This document shows positions 17,515-26,085 of a DNA stretch of 64,000 nt, piece after piece. Within the stretch, counting starts at the first letter, position 1. Every line of letters begins with the position of its first letter. The notes under the pieces were generated by a model. The model was not told the origin of the DNA. It ran no database searches and saw only the letters and a list, made by a program, of their open reading frames with translations. The stretch comes from Cupriavidus respiraculi (GTDB taxonomy: Bacteria; Pseudomonadota; Gammaproteobacteria; Burkholderiales; Burkholderiaceae). The position numbers and the translations under genes were made by a program. The stretch covers positions 1,054,001 through 1,118,000 of the forward strand of contig NZ_CAJZAH010000002.1 of NCBI RefSeq assembly GCF_914271545.1. Reading direction: 5' to 3'.

Positions 17515-18563
17515 ATGAACATCACCTTGGAAGACGCGCACCGGCTGGCGCACGACATCCTGGTCGCGCTCGGCGTGCCGACCGATATCGCGCACGACGT
17601 GGCCGAACATCTGGTCGAGTCCGATCGCTGCGGCTATGTCAGCCACGGCATCTCGATCCTGCCCAGCTACCGGCGCTCGGTGGAAACGGGCAACGTCAAT
17701 CCCGCGGGACGCGCGAGCTGCGTGATGGACCGGGGCACGCTGATGGTGTTCGACGGCGACGGCGGCTTCGGCCAGCACGTGGGCAAGCAGGTCATGCAGA
17801 CCGCCATCGAGCGCGTGCGCGAGCACGGGCACTGCATCTTCACGCTGCGACGCTCGCACCATCTCGGCCGCATGGGGCACTACGGCGAGATGGCCGCCAA
17901 TGCCCGCATGGTGCTGCTCAGCTTCACCAACGTCATCAACCGCCCGCCCGCGGTGGCGCCCTACGGCGGCAGGGTCGCGCGGCTGACCACCAATCCGCTG
18001 TGCTTCGCGGGGCCGATGCCCAACGGCAGGCCGCCGCTGGTGGTCGATATCGCGACCAGCGCCATCGCCATCAACAAGGCCCGCGTGCTGGCCGAGAAAG
18101 GCGAGCCCGCGCCCGAGCGCAGCATCATCGACGCCGAGGGGCTGCCCACCACCGACGCCGGCGCGATCTTCGCCGATCCGCCCGGCGCGCTGCTGCCCTT
18201 CGGCGGGCACAAGGGCTATGCGCTGGGCGTGGTGGCGGAACTGCTGGCGGGCGTGCTGTCCGGCGGCGGCACCATCCAGCCGGAGAACCCGCGCGGCGGC
18301 GTGGCCACCAACAATATGTTCGCCGTGCTGATCAACCCGGAGCTGGACCTTGGCCTGCCATGGCAGAGCCAGGAAGTCGAGCGTTCATCCGCTACCTGCA
18401 GGACACGCCGGCGGCGCCGGGCTTCGACCGCGTACAGTACCCCGGCGAGTACGAAGCGGAGAACCGCGCGCGTGCCGCCACCGCGCTCGATGTGAATCCG
18501 GCCATCTGGGCCAACCTGGCGAAGCTGGCGGGCGACCTGGGAGTGGCATTGCCTGGGAAGTAG
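17515..18563 (+). pseudogene. Ldh2-family malate/lactate-type dehydrogenase, broken by a one-base deletion
   Basis: The first 289 codons or so encode a normal Ldh2/MDH2 protein (HGISILPSYRRSVETGNV, TLRRSHHLGRMGHYGEMA with the catalytic His, FGGHKGYALGVVAELLAG). Near 18382-18383 the frame is lost: the original frame continues as Arg/Ser-rich nonsense to 18495, while the frame shifted by one base gives FIRYLQDTPAAPGFDRV and ends naturally at 18563 with the family C-terminus. Restoring one base gives a 349-residue protein of normal length. It may be a recent inactivating mutation or a sequencing error. Family members oxidise malate, lactate, sulfolactate or ureidoglycolate with NAD(P); the upstream DASS transporter suggests a dicarboxylate or sulfonate. 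Confidence 0.85.
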
Positions 18564-18574
18564 TTTCCTTGCTC

Positions 18575-18598
18575 CCCTCTCCCGCCAGCGGGAGAGGG
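18575..18598. repeat. REP-like perfect hairpin
   Basis: An 11-bp perfect inverted repeat, CCCTCTCCCGC and GCGGGAGAGGG, with a 2-base loop, followed by GGGGTGAGGGT. This wording is typical of a dispersed intergenic palindrome seen widely in proteobacterial genomes. It sits 11 bp after the dehydrogenase stop and may act as a transcript end. Confidence 0.65.
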
Positions 18599-18727
18599 CC
18601 GGGGGTGAGGGTGACCGCTTGCAGGCCCCCAAACCCGCACGCTCCCGCACACGAAGAATCAGGCACCATCACGGCAGCGGCAGCCCGCGCATCGCTTCCA
18701 TCCTCCCGCGCTGGCACAATACGCGCC

Positions 18728-19423
18728 ATGAAACGCCTCTTCTCGCTGCTGTTCGGCTTTCTCGCCGTCGTCGTGCTGACCTGCGCGCTGCTCGGCACTC
18801 TCGCCGTCATCGTCGCCAGCCGGCAGTTGCCCACGCTGGATGCCATCGTCGCCTTCCGTTCGACGCCGGACTACGTGCCGCTGCGCGAGATCCCCGCGAC
18901 GCTGACGCAGGCCGTGGTCGCCATCGAGGACGAGCGCTTCTACCTGCATGACGGCATCGACTATGTCGGTGTCATCCGCGCCGGCATCGCCAACCTGTCC
19001 GACGACCTCTCGCAGGGCGCCTCGACGCTGACCATGCAGGTCGCCCGCAATTTCTTCCTGTCACGCGAAAAGACCTATACCCGCAAGCTGTACGAAGCGA
19101 TGCTGGCCTACCGCATCGAGCGGGCGCTGTCCAAGGACGAGATCCTCGAGATCTACATGAACAAGGTCTACCTCGGCCAGGGCGCCTACGGTTTCGCCGA
19201 CGCCGCGCGGGTCTACTTCGGCAAGCCGCTGGGCAAGCTGACCCTGGCCGAATCCGCGATGCTGGCCGGCCTGCCCAAGGCCCCGTCGGCCAACAACCCC
19301 GTGGTCAATCCGCGCCGCGCCCGCCAGCGCCAGGCGTACATCCTGCATCGCATGCTGGAGCTGGGCCGCATCACGCGGCCGCAGTACGACGCCGCGCTGC
19401 TCGAGCCGCTGCGCCTGCGCTAG
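18728..19423 (+). CDS. Stand-alone GT51 peptidoglycan glycosyltransferase-like protein
   Basis: 231 residues: an N-terminal membrane anchor (LLFGFLAVVVLTCALLGTLAVIVA), then the five-motif glycosyltransferase-51 core: AIEDERFYLHDGID (catalytic Glu, about residues 62-75), GASTLTMQVARNFF, YEAMLAYRIERALSKDEI, KVYLGQGAYGF and LAGLPKAPS. Sequence style is that of the PBP1a glycosyltransferase domain rather than MtgA, but there is no transpeptidase domain; the protein ends cleanly after TRPQYDAALLEPLRLR. It would polymerise lipid II in the periplasm. ATG 18728 is preceded by CACAAT (18715-18720) so closely that the message may be leaderless. Confidence 0.85.
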   Translation: MKRLFSLLFGFLAVVVLTCALLGTLAVIVASRQLPTLDAIVAFRSTPDYVPLREIPATLTQAVVAIEDERFYLHDGIDYVGVIRAGIANLSDDLSQGASTLTMQVARNFFLSREKTYTRKLYEAMLAYRIERALSKDEILEIYMNKVYLGQGAYGFADAARVYFGKPLGKLTLAESAMLAGLPKAPSANNPVVNPRRARQRQAYILHRMLELGRITRPQYDAALLEPLRLR

Positions 19424-19518
19424 TGCGCCCTGGCGCGCATTTGTCAGTACCCGCCCGACTGCCCCGGCCCCGCGCCGCATGATACGCTGGCCCGGTCAGG
19501 ACCACGGGAGACACGACG

Positions 19519-19989
19519 ATGGATGGCCTTTGGGCGGACGTCTACAGCACGGTGCGGGCGGAATTCGCCGACATCCCCAATGTGAAGGAGGTCACGCGCG
19601 TGCTTGTGCGCCTGACCATGGCCGCCGTGCTCGGCGGACTGATCGGCTACGAGCGGGAATCGGCCGGCAAGGCTGCCGGCCTGCGCACCCATATGCTGGT
19701 GTCGCTCGGCTCCGCGCTGTTCGTCCTCGTGCCCCTGCAGGCGGGCATCAAGGTCGAGGACCTGAGCCGGGTGCTGCAAGGCATCGCCTCCGGCATCGGC
19801 TTCCTGGGTGCCGGCGCCATCCTGAAGCTGAACTCCGAGGAAAGCATCAAGGGCCTGACCACCGCCGCCGGCATCTGGATGGTAGCGGCAATCGGCGTGT
19901 CGGCGGGCATGGGCCGGGAATCGACCGCGGTCATCGCGACGATCTTCGCGCTGGTGATTCTGACCGTGCTGCAGCGACTGTCGAAATAG
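19519..19989 (+). CDS. MgtC/SapB family membrane protein
   Basis: 156 residues with about four to five hydrophobic segments. The MgtC signature is clear: LTMAAVLGGLIGYERESAGK, AAGLRTHMLVSLGSALF and GIGFLGAGAILK. Family members interact with the F-ATPase or act in adaptation to low magnesium; some are of unknown role. The ATG at 19519 is preceded by GGGAGA. It is convergent with the PPK2 gene. Confidence 0.88.
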   Translation: MDGLWADVYSTVRAEFADIPNVKEVTRVLVRLTMAAVLGGLIGYERESAGKAAGLRTHMLVSLGSALFVLVPLQAGIKVEDLSRVLQGIASGIGFLGAGAILKLNSEESIKGLTTAAGIWMVAAIGVSAGMGRESTAVIATIFALVILTVLQRLSK

Positions 19990-20004
19990 CCCGCGGGCAG
20001 TCAG

Positions 20005-20027
20005 CGGGGCCGCGTTCGCCGGCCCCG
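20005..20027. terminator. Hairpin between convergent mgtC-like and ppk2 genes
   Basis: Perfect 8-bp inverted repeat CGGGGCCG and CGGCCCCG with a 7-base loop, placed between the two stop codons. There is no T-run on either side, so termination is only a guess. Confidence 0.35.
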
Positions 20028-20035
20028 TGCCGCAA

Positions 20036-20953
20036 TCAATAGACCTCCGGCACCACCATGCTGTCCGGCACCGGCTGGCGCGAGTAGTCGTCATGCCGTT
20101 CGCGCTCGGGCAGCACGATGGTCGGCGTCTCGATCTCGCGATACGGTACCAGCGTCAGCAGATGGTGGATGCAGTTCAGCCGTGCCTTCTTCTTGTCGTC
20201 GGCCTGCACCACCCACCACGGCGCCTCGGGAATATGCGTGCGCGCGAGCATGATCTCCTTGGCCTTGGTATAGGCCTCCCAACGCCGGCGCGACTCCAGG
20301 TCCATCGGGCTGAGCTTCCATTGCTTGAGCGGATCGTGGATACGGCTCAGGAAGCGCAGATGCTGCTCGGCATCGGAGATCGAGAACCAGTACTTGACCA
20401 GGCGAATACCCGAGCGCACCAGCATCTTCTCGAACTCGGGCACGGTGCGGAAGAACTCCTCGTACTGCTCGTCGGTGCAGAAGCCCATCACGCGCTCGAC
20501 GCCGGCGCGGTTGTACCAGCTGCGGTCGAACAGCACGATCTCGCCGGCGGCGGGCAGGTGCGAGACGTAGCGCTGGAAATACCACTGCGTGCGTTCTCGG
20601 TCGTTGGGGGCGGGCAGCGCCGCCACGCGCGCCACGCGCGGATTGAGCCGCTGCGTGATGCGCTTGATCACGCCGCCCTTGCCGGCCGCGTCGCGCCCCT
20701 CGAACAGGATCACGACCTTCTCGCCCGTGGCCACCACCCAGCTCTGCAGCTTGACCAGTTCGCCCTGGAGCCGGAACAGCTCGCGGAAATAGCGGCGGCG
20801 CTCGGCCCGCGCCGGATCGTCCAGCGGCACGCCATCGTCGCCGAACAGCGTCTCGGCGTTGTCGTCCTCCAGCGCCAGTTCGAGCTCTTCGTCATAGTGG
20901 TCGGCCACCTCGCGGTGGATGCGCCGAACCAGTTCCTCGTCACCCGGTGTCAT
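20036..20953 (-). CDS. ppk2: Polyphosphate kinase 2
   Basis: 305 residues. Walker A GRDAAGKGGVIK (about residues 87-98), lid/Walker B region LFDRSWYNRAGVERVMGF, and ISDAEQHLRFLSRIHDPLKQWK are the diagnostic PPK2 segments. The single-domain length of ~300 residues indicates a class I or III enzyme that uses polyphosphate to phosphorylate nucleoside diphosphates (or AMP). An acidic N-terminal extension (HYDEELELALEDD) precedes the core. Function in nucleotide regeneration is family knowledge; the preferred nucleotide cannot be read from sequence. Confidence 0.92.
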   Translation of the reverse strand: MTPGDEELVRRIHREVADHYDEELELALEDDNAETLFGDDGVPLDDPARAERRRYFRELFRLQGELVKLQSWVVATGEKVVILFEGRDAAGKGGVIKRITQRLNPRVARVAALPAPNDRERTQWYFQRYVSHLPAAGEIVLFDRSWYNRAGVERVMGFCTDEQYEEFFRTVPEFEKMLVRSGIRLVKYWFSISDAEQHLRFLSRIHDPLKQWKLSPMDLESRRRWEAYTKAKEIMLARTHIPEAPWWVVQADDKKKARLNCIHHLLTLVPYREIETPTIVLPERERHDDYSRQPVPDSMVVPEVY

Positions 20954-21085
20954 CGTTCGCTCCTTCTTGCGTCCCCGTGCTCGCAGCCGGGCTGCGACAT
21001 GCTAGCCGCGCCTTGTGGCAATCGTGTGAACGATGGGGCCACAAGTCAAGGGGATGCGCCCGAGAGGGGCCGATGCGGGACGGCC

Positions 21086-21418
21086 TCAGTCGATGACGAG
21101 TTGGCCGAGCTTGCCCTTGCGGCCGGCCCACTCGGCGTGATCGGGCAGCGGCCCCTTGGCCTTGAGCAGAGGCTTCCAGCCGGGATGGCGCGAAAGCTCG
21201 GCGTTCAGCGCCACGAAGTGGCGCTGGTCCGCGGGCAGGTCCTCCTCGGAATAGATGGCCCCGACCGGGCATTCCGGCACGCACATCGAGCAGTCGATGC
21301 ATTCGTCCGGATTGATGGCGAGGAAATTGGGGCCTTCGTGGAAGCACGACATGGGACAGACGTCCACACAGTCGGTATAGCGGCACTGGATGCAGGCATC
21401 CGTTACGACAAACGTCAT
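21086..21418 (-). CDS. fdxA: Seven-iron ferredoxin
   Basis: 110 residues. MTFVVTDACIQCRYTDC starts the protein; cysteine motif CIQCRYTDCVDVCP (first cluster, [3Fe-4S]-type spacing) and CIDCSMCVPECP (second, [4Fe-4S]) are arranged as in Azotobacter FdI/FdxA. The acidic C-terminal half with SRHPGWKPLLKAKGPLPD is characteristic of this family. It is a low-potential electron carrier in the cytoplasm. ATG 21418 is chosen because the family starts MT(F/Y)VV; an in-frame start 42 bp upstream is unlikely. Confidence 0.92.
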   Translation of the reverse strand: MTFVVTDACIQCRYTDCVDVCPMSCFHEGPNFLAINPDECIDCSMCVPECPVGAIYSEEDLPADQRHFVALNAELSRHPGWKPLLKAKGPLPDHAEWAGRKGKLGQLVID

Positions 21419-21495
21419 GAGGCAACAGCGGGAGAACGGCGAACTACCGGAAGGGAACATGGTAGCGGCCGCGAGCGCGGCGGGGCGGGTCGTGC

Positions 21496-21514
21496 TTTGA
21501 CCGAGTCGGTCAAA
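21496..21514. promoter_or_regulatory. Perfect palindrome resembling a TetR-family operator
   Basis: TTTGACCGA, a central G, TCGGTCAAA: a perfect 9-bp inverted repeat. The form ACCGAnTCGGT inside TTTGA/TCAAA flanks is typical of TetR-family operators. No TetR regulator is encoded within the window, so the protein must come from elsewhere if the site is functional. Confidence 0.55.
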
Positions 21515-21813
21515 ATCCTTCGTCGGGGGGCACGCCGCGGCGCAACCGGGCGCAAATCCCCCTGCGCCGCCGCCTGCCCATGGACAACGCCGCGTCTACC
21601 GCCATTGCGCTACTCAGACGCATGCTGATGTCACCGCGATCGCATCGCCGGCGCGGCTGTCCGTGCCGACCGTTGGCACGGTTACGGAGTCACGGCTTCA
21701 GGGAATCGCCTTGGTGCGCATCTGCCGAACGCGCAAATTTGCGCTGTCGAAGCGCACGAATGCGCCCTTCCCTTTCACTCGCGATGATAGTCTGGAACCC
21801 TTCTGACGACGCG

Positions 21814-21840
21814 GGATCGCCGATCCCGGCGATCCTTTTT
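21814..21840 (+). terminator. Intrinsic-terminator-like hairpin in the leader of the Rid-family gene
   Basis: GGATCGCCG, loop ATCC, CGGCGATCC, then TTTTT. The stem is 9 bp, perfect and GC-rich, and the U-run ends only 16 bases before the ATG at 21857, with the GGAGG ribosome-binding site just after it. It could end a short upstream transcript or attenuate the gene. Confidence 0.6.
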
Positions 21841-21856
21841 CACGTGGAGGTACAAC

Positions 21857-22324
21857 ATGGTCGACCAGCCGGATTCGCTCGAAAAGAAAACCGCCTATTG
21901 GGGCGTTCCGTGGGAAGAAGCCTATGGCTATGCGCAGGCAGTGCAGGTAGGAAACGAGATCTACGTGTCCGGGCAGCTGAGCCACGACAGCCAGGGCAAC
22001 CTGGTGGCGCCGGCGGACGTCGACGACGCGGGAAAGCCGCGCGAATTTTCGACGATGGAAGCGCAGATGCGTACCACCTACGAGAATCTCGCCACGCTGC
22101 TCGGGCGATTCGGCGCGACGCTGGACAACGTCGTGGAAGAAACGCTCTATGTGCTGGATGTCGACGCGGCTTTCGCCGTGGCCGGCAAGGTCCGCAAGGC
22201 GGCGTATGGCAAGGAACGCCCGCAATGCGCCAGCAACCTGATCGGGGTCTCGCGGCTGGCGATGCCGCCGCAATTGATCGAGATCGCCTGCAAGGCGGTA
22301 CTACGTCCGCGCAAGGATGACTGA
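21857..22324 (+). CDS. Rid (YjgF/YER057c/UK114) family protein
   Basis: 155 residues. NEIYVSGQLSHDSQGNLV, a long helix EAQMRTTYENLATLLGRFGATLDNVVEETLYVLD and the end LIEIACKAVLRP are typical Rid-superfamily features (trimeric chorismate-mutase-like fold). In archetypal RidA an Arg in the PARSC motif and a Glu near the C-terminus carry out imine deamination; here the corresponding stretch reads RPQCASNLIGVSRLAMP with no Arg at that spot and IEIACKA instead of IEIEAIA. It is therefore probably a different subgroup, whose substrate is unknown. Ribosome-binding site GGAGG is at 21847. Confidence 0.82.
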   Translation: MVDQPDSLEKKTAYWGVPWEEAYGYAQAVQVGNEIYVSGQLSHDSQGNLVAPADVDDAGKPREFSTMEAQMRTTYENLATLLGRFGATLDNVVEETLYVLDVDAAFAVAGKVRKAAYGKERPQCASNLIGVSRLAMPPQLIEIACKAVLRPRKDD

Positions 22325-22332
22325 GCGAAGAT

Positions 22333-23325
22333 TCACTTCTTCGCGGCGTGAAGCGGTTCGCGGCCTTCGATCAACGCCTTGCGCCGCGCGACCGCCGTTG
22401 CGCAAAAGCTCATGAAGGCCTGAACGCGCCGGGACCGCCGGATATCCGGGTGGGTGAGCAGCCAAAGCTCGTCCTGCAGCTCGGGCACGACAGGTCCCAC
22501 GCGTATCAGCTCGGCCATCGCATCGCCGAGCATGCAGGGAAGAAACCCCAGGCCGAGGCCCGCCGCGATGGCGGCGGCGACCGCGGCGACCGAGTCGGAC
22601 CGGTATGCGATGTCGACCGGTGCGACTCGGCTTTCGACGTGGTGAAATGCCCTGAGTCCGGAGAGGCGGCCGGCATACGACACCCACGTCATGCCGTATA
22701 GATCGTCCGCCGCGGGCCGCTTGCGGCGGAACTGCGAGGCGCTGCCGTAAGGCGCCCACGCGATGTTCGCAAGCTTGCGGCCCACCAGGGTCTCCGATGG
22801 GGTCCGTGTTGCCCGGATCGCGATGTCGGATTCGTCGCGTGCGAGATTGAGGGTGTCGTTGCCGACGAGCACTTCCACCGACAACGACGGATGGCGTGTC
22901 CTGAAGTCCGCAATGATGGGCGTCAGGAAATGCAGCAACAACGAATCGCTGGTCGTCATCCGCAGCGTGCCCAGCGGCCCTTGCAGGCCGCCCGATACAC
23001 GCCTGGCCACGCTGACGACATCGAGTTCGACCCGCTCGCTCAACGCGCGAAGCTCCATGCCTTCCGGCGTCAGCTTGTAGCCTGCACGGCGGCGGTCGAA
23101 CAGCGCCACGCCCAGTGCCGCTTCGGCTTGCGCCACCCGGCGCGATACCGTGGAGACATTGATGCCCAGCTTCGCGGCGGCAATCGATCGGCTGCCACAC
23201 TCGCTCAGCGTCTTGATGATGCGCAGATCGTCCCAGGAAAAGCGGAAGGCCCCTTCCGCCGCTGGCGGGAGGCCGCTATCCGGCGCGCCCGCTGCCGCCA
23301 GGGTCTTCTGGAATGTCGACTGCAC
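22333..23325 (-). CDS. LysR-family transcriptional regulator
   Basis: 330 residues from a GTG at 23325, which is favoured because a strong terminator for the upstream sodB lies at 23352-23384, inside the longer open frame, and a GGAAAG site precedes the GTG. The N-terminal HTH (SRSIAAAKLGINVSTVSRRVAQAEAALG) is LysR-type, followed by a substrate-binding domain starting at GPLGTLRMTTSD. A ~40-residue linker-like leader precedes the HTH, longer than usual. It converges on the Rid-family gene with an 8-bp gap. Target unknown. Confidence 0.82.
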   Translation of the reverse strand: MQSTFQKTLAAAGAPDSGLPPAAEGAFRFSWDDLRIIKTLSECGSRSIAAAKLGINVSTVSRRVAQAEAALGVALFDRRRAGYKLTPEGMELRALSERVELDVVSVARRVSGGLQGPLGTLRMTTSDSLLLHFLTPIIADFRTRHPSLSVEVLVGNDTLNLARDESDIAIRATRTPSETLVGRKLANIAWAPYGSASQFRRKRPAADDLYGMTWVSYAGRLSGLRAFHHVESRVAPVDIAYRSDSVAAVAAAIAAGLGLGFLPCMLGDAMAELIRVGPVVPELQDELWLLTHPDIRRSRRVQAFMSFCATAVARRKALIEGREPLHAAKK

Positions 23326-23351
23326 GTTGACGTCTTTCCAATGCGGTACGC

Positions 23352-23384
23352 AAAAAGAGAGCCCTCGTTCGGAGGGCTCTCTTT
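23352..23384 (-). terminator. Intrinsic terminator of sodB
   Basis: AAAGAGAGCCCTC and GAGGGCTCTCTTT form a perfect 13-bp stem with a 5-base loop; on the minus strand it is followed by a run of T. It lies 81 bp after the sodB stop codon. Confidence 0.85.
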
Positions 23385-23464
23385 CGCGTCTGTCTACGCT
23401 CGAGCGTGGCAGTCGGACCGTCGCGCACGATCGCGCCATGTCGGGCTGCCTGTCACGCCCAGGA

Positions 23465-24046
23465 TCAGCCAGCGAAGTTCTTGCTGACGAAGTCCCAGTT
23501 CACCACGTTCCAGAATGCCTCGACGAACTTCGGACGGGCATTGCGGTAGTCGATGTAGTAGGCATGCTCCCACACGTCGCAGGTCAGCAGCGGCTTGGCA
23601 TCGGTGGTCAGCGGGGTGGCCGCGTTGGAGGTGGACACCAGGTCCAGCGAGCCGTCGGCCTTCTTGACCAGCCAGGCCCAGCCCGAACCGAAGGTGCCGA
23701 TGGCGGTCTTGCTGAACTCTTCCTTGAACTTGTCGAAGGAACCCCACTTGGCGTTGATGGCATCGGCCAGGGGGCCGGTGGGCTGGCCGCCGCCGTTCGG
23801 CGACAGGCAGTTCCAGAAGAACGTGTGGTTCCACACCTGGGCGGAGTTGTTGAAGATGCCGCCGGAGGACTTCTTGATGATCTCTTCAAGGTCGTAGTTC
23901 TCGAACTCGGTGCCCTTGATGAGGTTGTTCAGATTGGTGACGTAGGCCTGGTGGTGCTTGTCGTGGTGGAACTCCAGGGTCTCCTTGGACATGTGCGGGG
24001 CGAGCGCATCGTGGGGATACGGCAACGGGGGGAGAGTATGTTCCAT
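23465..24046 (-). CDS. sodB: Iron superoxide dismutase
   Basis: 193 residues. Metal ligands lie in [16 protein letters not shown] (His near residue 27), [19 protein letters not shown] (His near 74) and [13 protein letters not shown] (Asp and His near 157/161). [12 protein letters not shown] and the overall length fit the Fe-type cytoplasmic enzyme. It dismutates superoxide to oxygen and peroxide. ATG 24046 gives the canonical [10 protein letters not shown] start; the frame extends 57 bp upstream without homology. It has its own terminator at 23352-23384. Confidence 0.95.
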   Translation of the reverse strand: MEHTLPPLPYPHDALAPHMSKETLEFHHDKHHQAYVTNLNNLIKGTEFENYDLEEIIKKSSGGIFNNSAQVWNHTFFWNCLSPNGGGQPTGPLADAINAKWGSFDKFKEEFSKTAIGTFGSGWAWLVKKADGSLDLVSTSNAATPLTTDAKPLLTCDVWEHAYYIDYRNARPKFVEAFWNVVNWDFVSKNFAG

Positions 24047-24164
24047 TGTTCTGTCTCTGTGGGGTTGCGGGAAGGGAGTCACCGATTGTAGGGGACTTGC
24101 CAAAGCGGCGCAAACGAGGGGCTATTCCCCTGATCGCCCTGGCAGTTTGAGCGACTTGGGTGCT

Positions 24165-25550
24165 TCACACCTCGGGCAGCTTGGCCTGCACGCTGGCCAC
24201 GCCGATATCGGCCGCGCCCTGCGCGAGATGGACTTCGAGCACGCTGCCCGCGCGCAGTTCCGCGGGCGAGCGCAGCGCGCGGCCGCGTTGGTCCAGCAGC
24301 ACCGCGTAGCCGCGCTCCAGCGTGCGCTGCGGCGCGAGCAGCTCCAGCGCGCCGGCGGTCCGGTGCAGGCGCTGCCCGGCGCGTTCGTGCTGGCGTTCGG
24401 CGGCCGCCTGCATGCGCAATGCCAGCCGCCGCAGGTCAGCCTGCGCGCGCACGGGATCAGGGCGGCTTGCGCCCCAGCGCATCGACAGCACCTGGACGCG
24501 ATGGCGCTGCGCGACCAGCGTGTCGCGCCATGCCGAGCGCAGATGCCGCGCGAGGTTCTCGACCTGGGCGCGCCGCTCCTGCAACTGCGCCTGCGGGCTG
24601 CGCACGCGCCGCGCCAGCCAGTCCAGCTGCTGCGCCCGTCCTTCCAGCCGGCGCTGCATGCAGCGGCCCAGCGCCTCGCGCAGCCGCATCGCCTGCGCCA
24701 GCAGATGGGCGCGGTCGGGGCTGACCAGCTCGGCCGCGCCGGTCGGCGTGGGCGCGCGCACATCGGCGACGAAGTCGGCGATGGTCACATCGGTCTCGTG
24801 GCCCACACCGGCCACCACCGGCACCGCGCAGCGCGCGATGGCATGGGCAACCGCTTCCTCGTTGAACGACCACAGGTCCTCGATGCTGCCGCCGCCCCGG
24901 CACAGGATCAGGACATCGCATTCATTGCGCGCGCTGGCCACGTCCAGCATGGCGGCGATCTTGTCCGCCGCGCCCGCGCCCTGCACCGGCACCGGATACA
25001 CCACCACCGGCACGTGCGGCGCGCGCCGGCGCAGCGTGGTGACCACGTCGCGCAGCGCGGCGGCCTGCAACGAGGTCACCACGCCGATCACGCTCGGATG
25101 GCTGGGCACCGGCCGCTTGCGTTCGGCATCGAACAGCCCCGCCTGCGACAGCTTTTCCTTCAGGCGCAGGAAGGCTTCGTACAGATTGCCGACGCCGGCG
25201 CGGCGCATGCCGTCCACATTCAGTTGCAGTTCGCCGCGCGCCTCGTACATCGACACCAGCGCCCGCACCTCCACCGCCTCGCCCTCCCGCGGCGCGAAGT
25301 CGACATACTGGTTGCGCCCGCGAAACATCACGCAACGGATCTGCGCGCGGGCATCCTTGAGCGAGAAATACCAGTGGCCGCTTGCCGCGCGCGTGAAGTT
25401 GGAGATTTCTCCCCGCACCCAGGCGAGCGGGAAGTTGCGCTCCAGCACCGAGGCGATCGCGTGATTGAGCTCGCCCACCGGGATCACTTCGCGGCCGCTT
25501 CCGCGCGCGGGAGACGGTATTTCTCGGGAAACGTTCAACGGCTCGGACAT
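24165..25550 (-). CDS. xseA: Exodeoxyribonuclease VII large subunit
   Basis: 461 residues. The N-terminal OB fold ([35 protein letters not shown]) is followed by the catalytic domain with [21 protein letters not shown] and [14 protein letters not shown], then a long coiled-coil and the C-terminal [12 protein letters not shown] motif. With XseB it degrades single-stranded DNA in repair and recombination; xseB is not in this window. ATG 25550 gives the family start; the upstream frame enters the repeat-containing intergenic region. Confidence 0.94.
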   Translation of the reverse strand: MSEPLNVSREIPSPARGSGREVIPVGELNHAIASVLERNFPLAWVRGEISNFTRAASGHWYFSLKDARAQIRCVMFRGRNQYVDFAPREGEAVEVRALVSMYEARGELQLNVDGMRRAGVGNLYEAFLRLKEKLSQAGLFDAERKRPVPSHPSVIGVVTSLQAAALRDVVTTLRRRAPHVPVVVYPVPVQGAGAADKIAAMLDVASARNECDVLILCRGGGSIEDLWSFNEEAVAHAIARCAVPVVAGVGHETDVTIADFVADVRAPTPTGAAELVSPDRAHLLAQAMRLREALGRCMQRRLEGRAQQLDWLARRVRSPQAQLQERRAQVENLARHLRSAWRDTLVAQRHRVQVLSMRWGASRPDPVRAQADLRRLALRMQAAAERQHERAGQRLHRTAGALELLAPQRTLERGYAVLLDQRGRALRSPAELRAGSVLEVHLAQGAADIGVASVQAKLPEV

Positions 25551-25690
25551 GGAAGGCCTTTGCGGGAGCGGCGGAAGATGGACATGTCCACAGCATAACC
25601 GCTCTGTCAAGCGCTTCGCGGTGGGGTGCCGTTGCGCGGCCGCGAGCCGGGGGACTTGACACAAGCCATTGATTCTTAAGTGAATTCGCT

Positions 25691-25805
25691 GGCATCACTT
25701 TTTAGGCAATGTAAGCAAAACCCTTACGCGTCAACGACTTAAGGATCGCCATCCGGCCTTTGTTCACAAAGTTATCCACAGGAAATCTGGACAACTCGGT
25801 GGCGG
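25691..25805. repeat. DnaA-box module, diverged copy 0
   Basis: Contains TCAACGACTTA at 25731, then TTGTTCACA at 25760 and a perfect DnaA box TTATCCACA at 25772, followed by GGACAA at 25789. Spacings match modules 1-3 to within 1 bp for the first elements, but the second half is diverged. Boundaries are approximate. Confidence 0.6.
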
Positions 25806-25913
25806 AAGTTTCGACAAGACCGTGCAAAAGCTGCGCTGCCCCTGCACCGCGCTCCCACCGGCGTCACGGATAAGCGACAGCTTGCCGGGACGGGCACGCG
25901 GCGGCGGCAGTAA

Positions 25914-26026
25914 CTGCTTAAATTTTGGTCACGGCTTTCCTTTTCCAATGGCATCAATGACTTACCGCGGTTGCCCGCGCGTTGTCCACAGGGCGTCCAC
26001 AAGACTGTCCCGTTTCAATGTGGAAA
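25914..26026. repeat. DnaA-box module, copy 1 (113 bp)
   Basis: Order of elements: CTGCTTAAATTTT (25914), TCAATGACTTA (25954), TTGTCCACA (25982), CGTCCACA (25994), CTGTCCC (26005) and reverse-oriented TGTGGAAA (26019-26026). Offsets of all elements are identical in copies 1, 2 and 3. Confidence 0.8.
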
Positions 26027-26085
26027 CAAGTCGACTTTTGAAAAATGTGCGCCGGCAGGGCGAAAACCCTCCCCCGCGGCGTCTA

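Larger units (their letters stand above)
21419..21856. other. Divergent promoter region fdxA / Rid-family gene
   Basis: A 438-bp gap with no convincing gene. It contains a perfect 19-bp palindrome (21496-21514) 78 bp from the fdxA start and an intrinsic-terminator-like hairpin (21814-21840) directly before the Rid gene. Short frames between them have no family features. Confidence 0.5.

Noticed and set aside
21580-21850. A short coding gene between fdxA and the Rid gene
   Set aside because: Open frames lack ribosome-binding sites and family features; the sequence looks like promoter and leader DNA.
22333-23439. Longer LysR start at 23439
   Set aside because: It would translate through the sodB terminator hairpin; the GTG at 23325 lies after it and has a ribosome-binding site.
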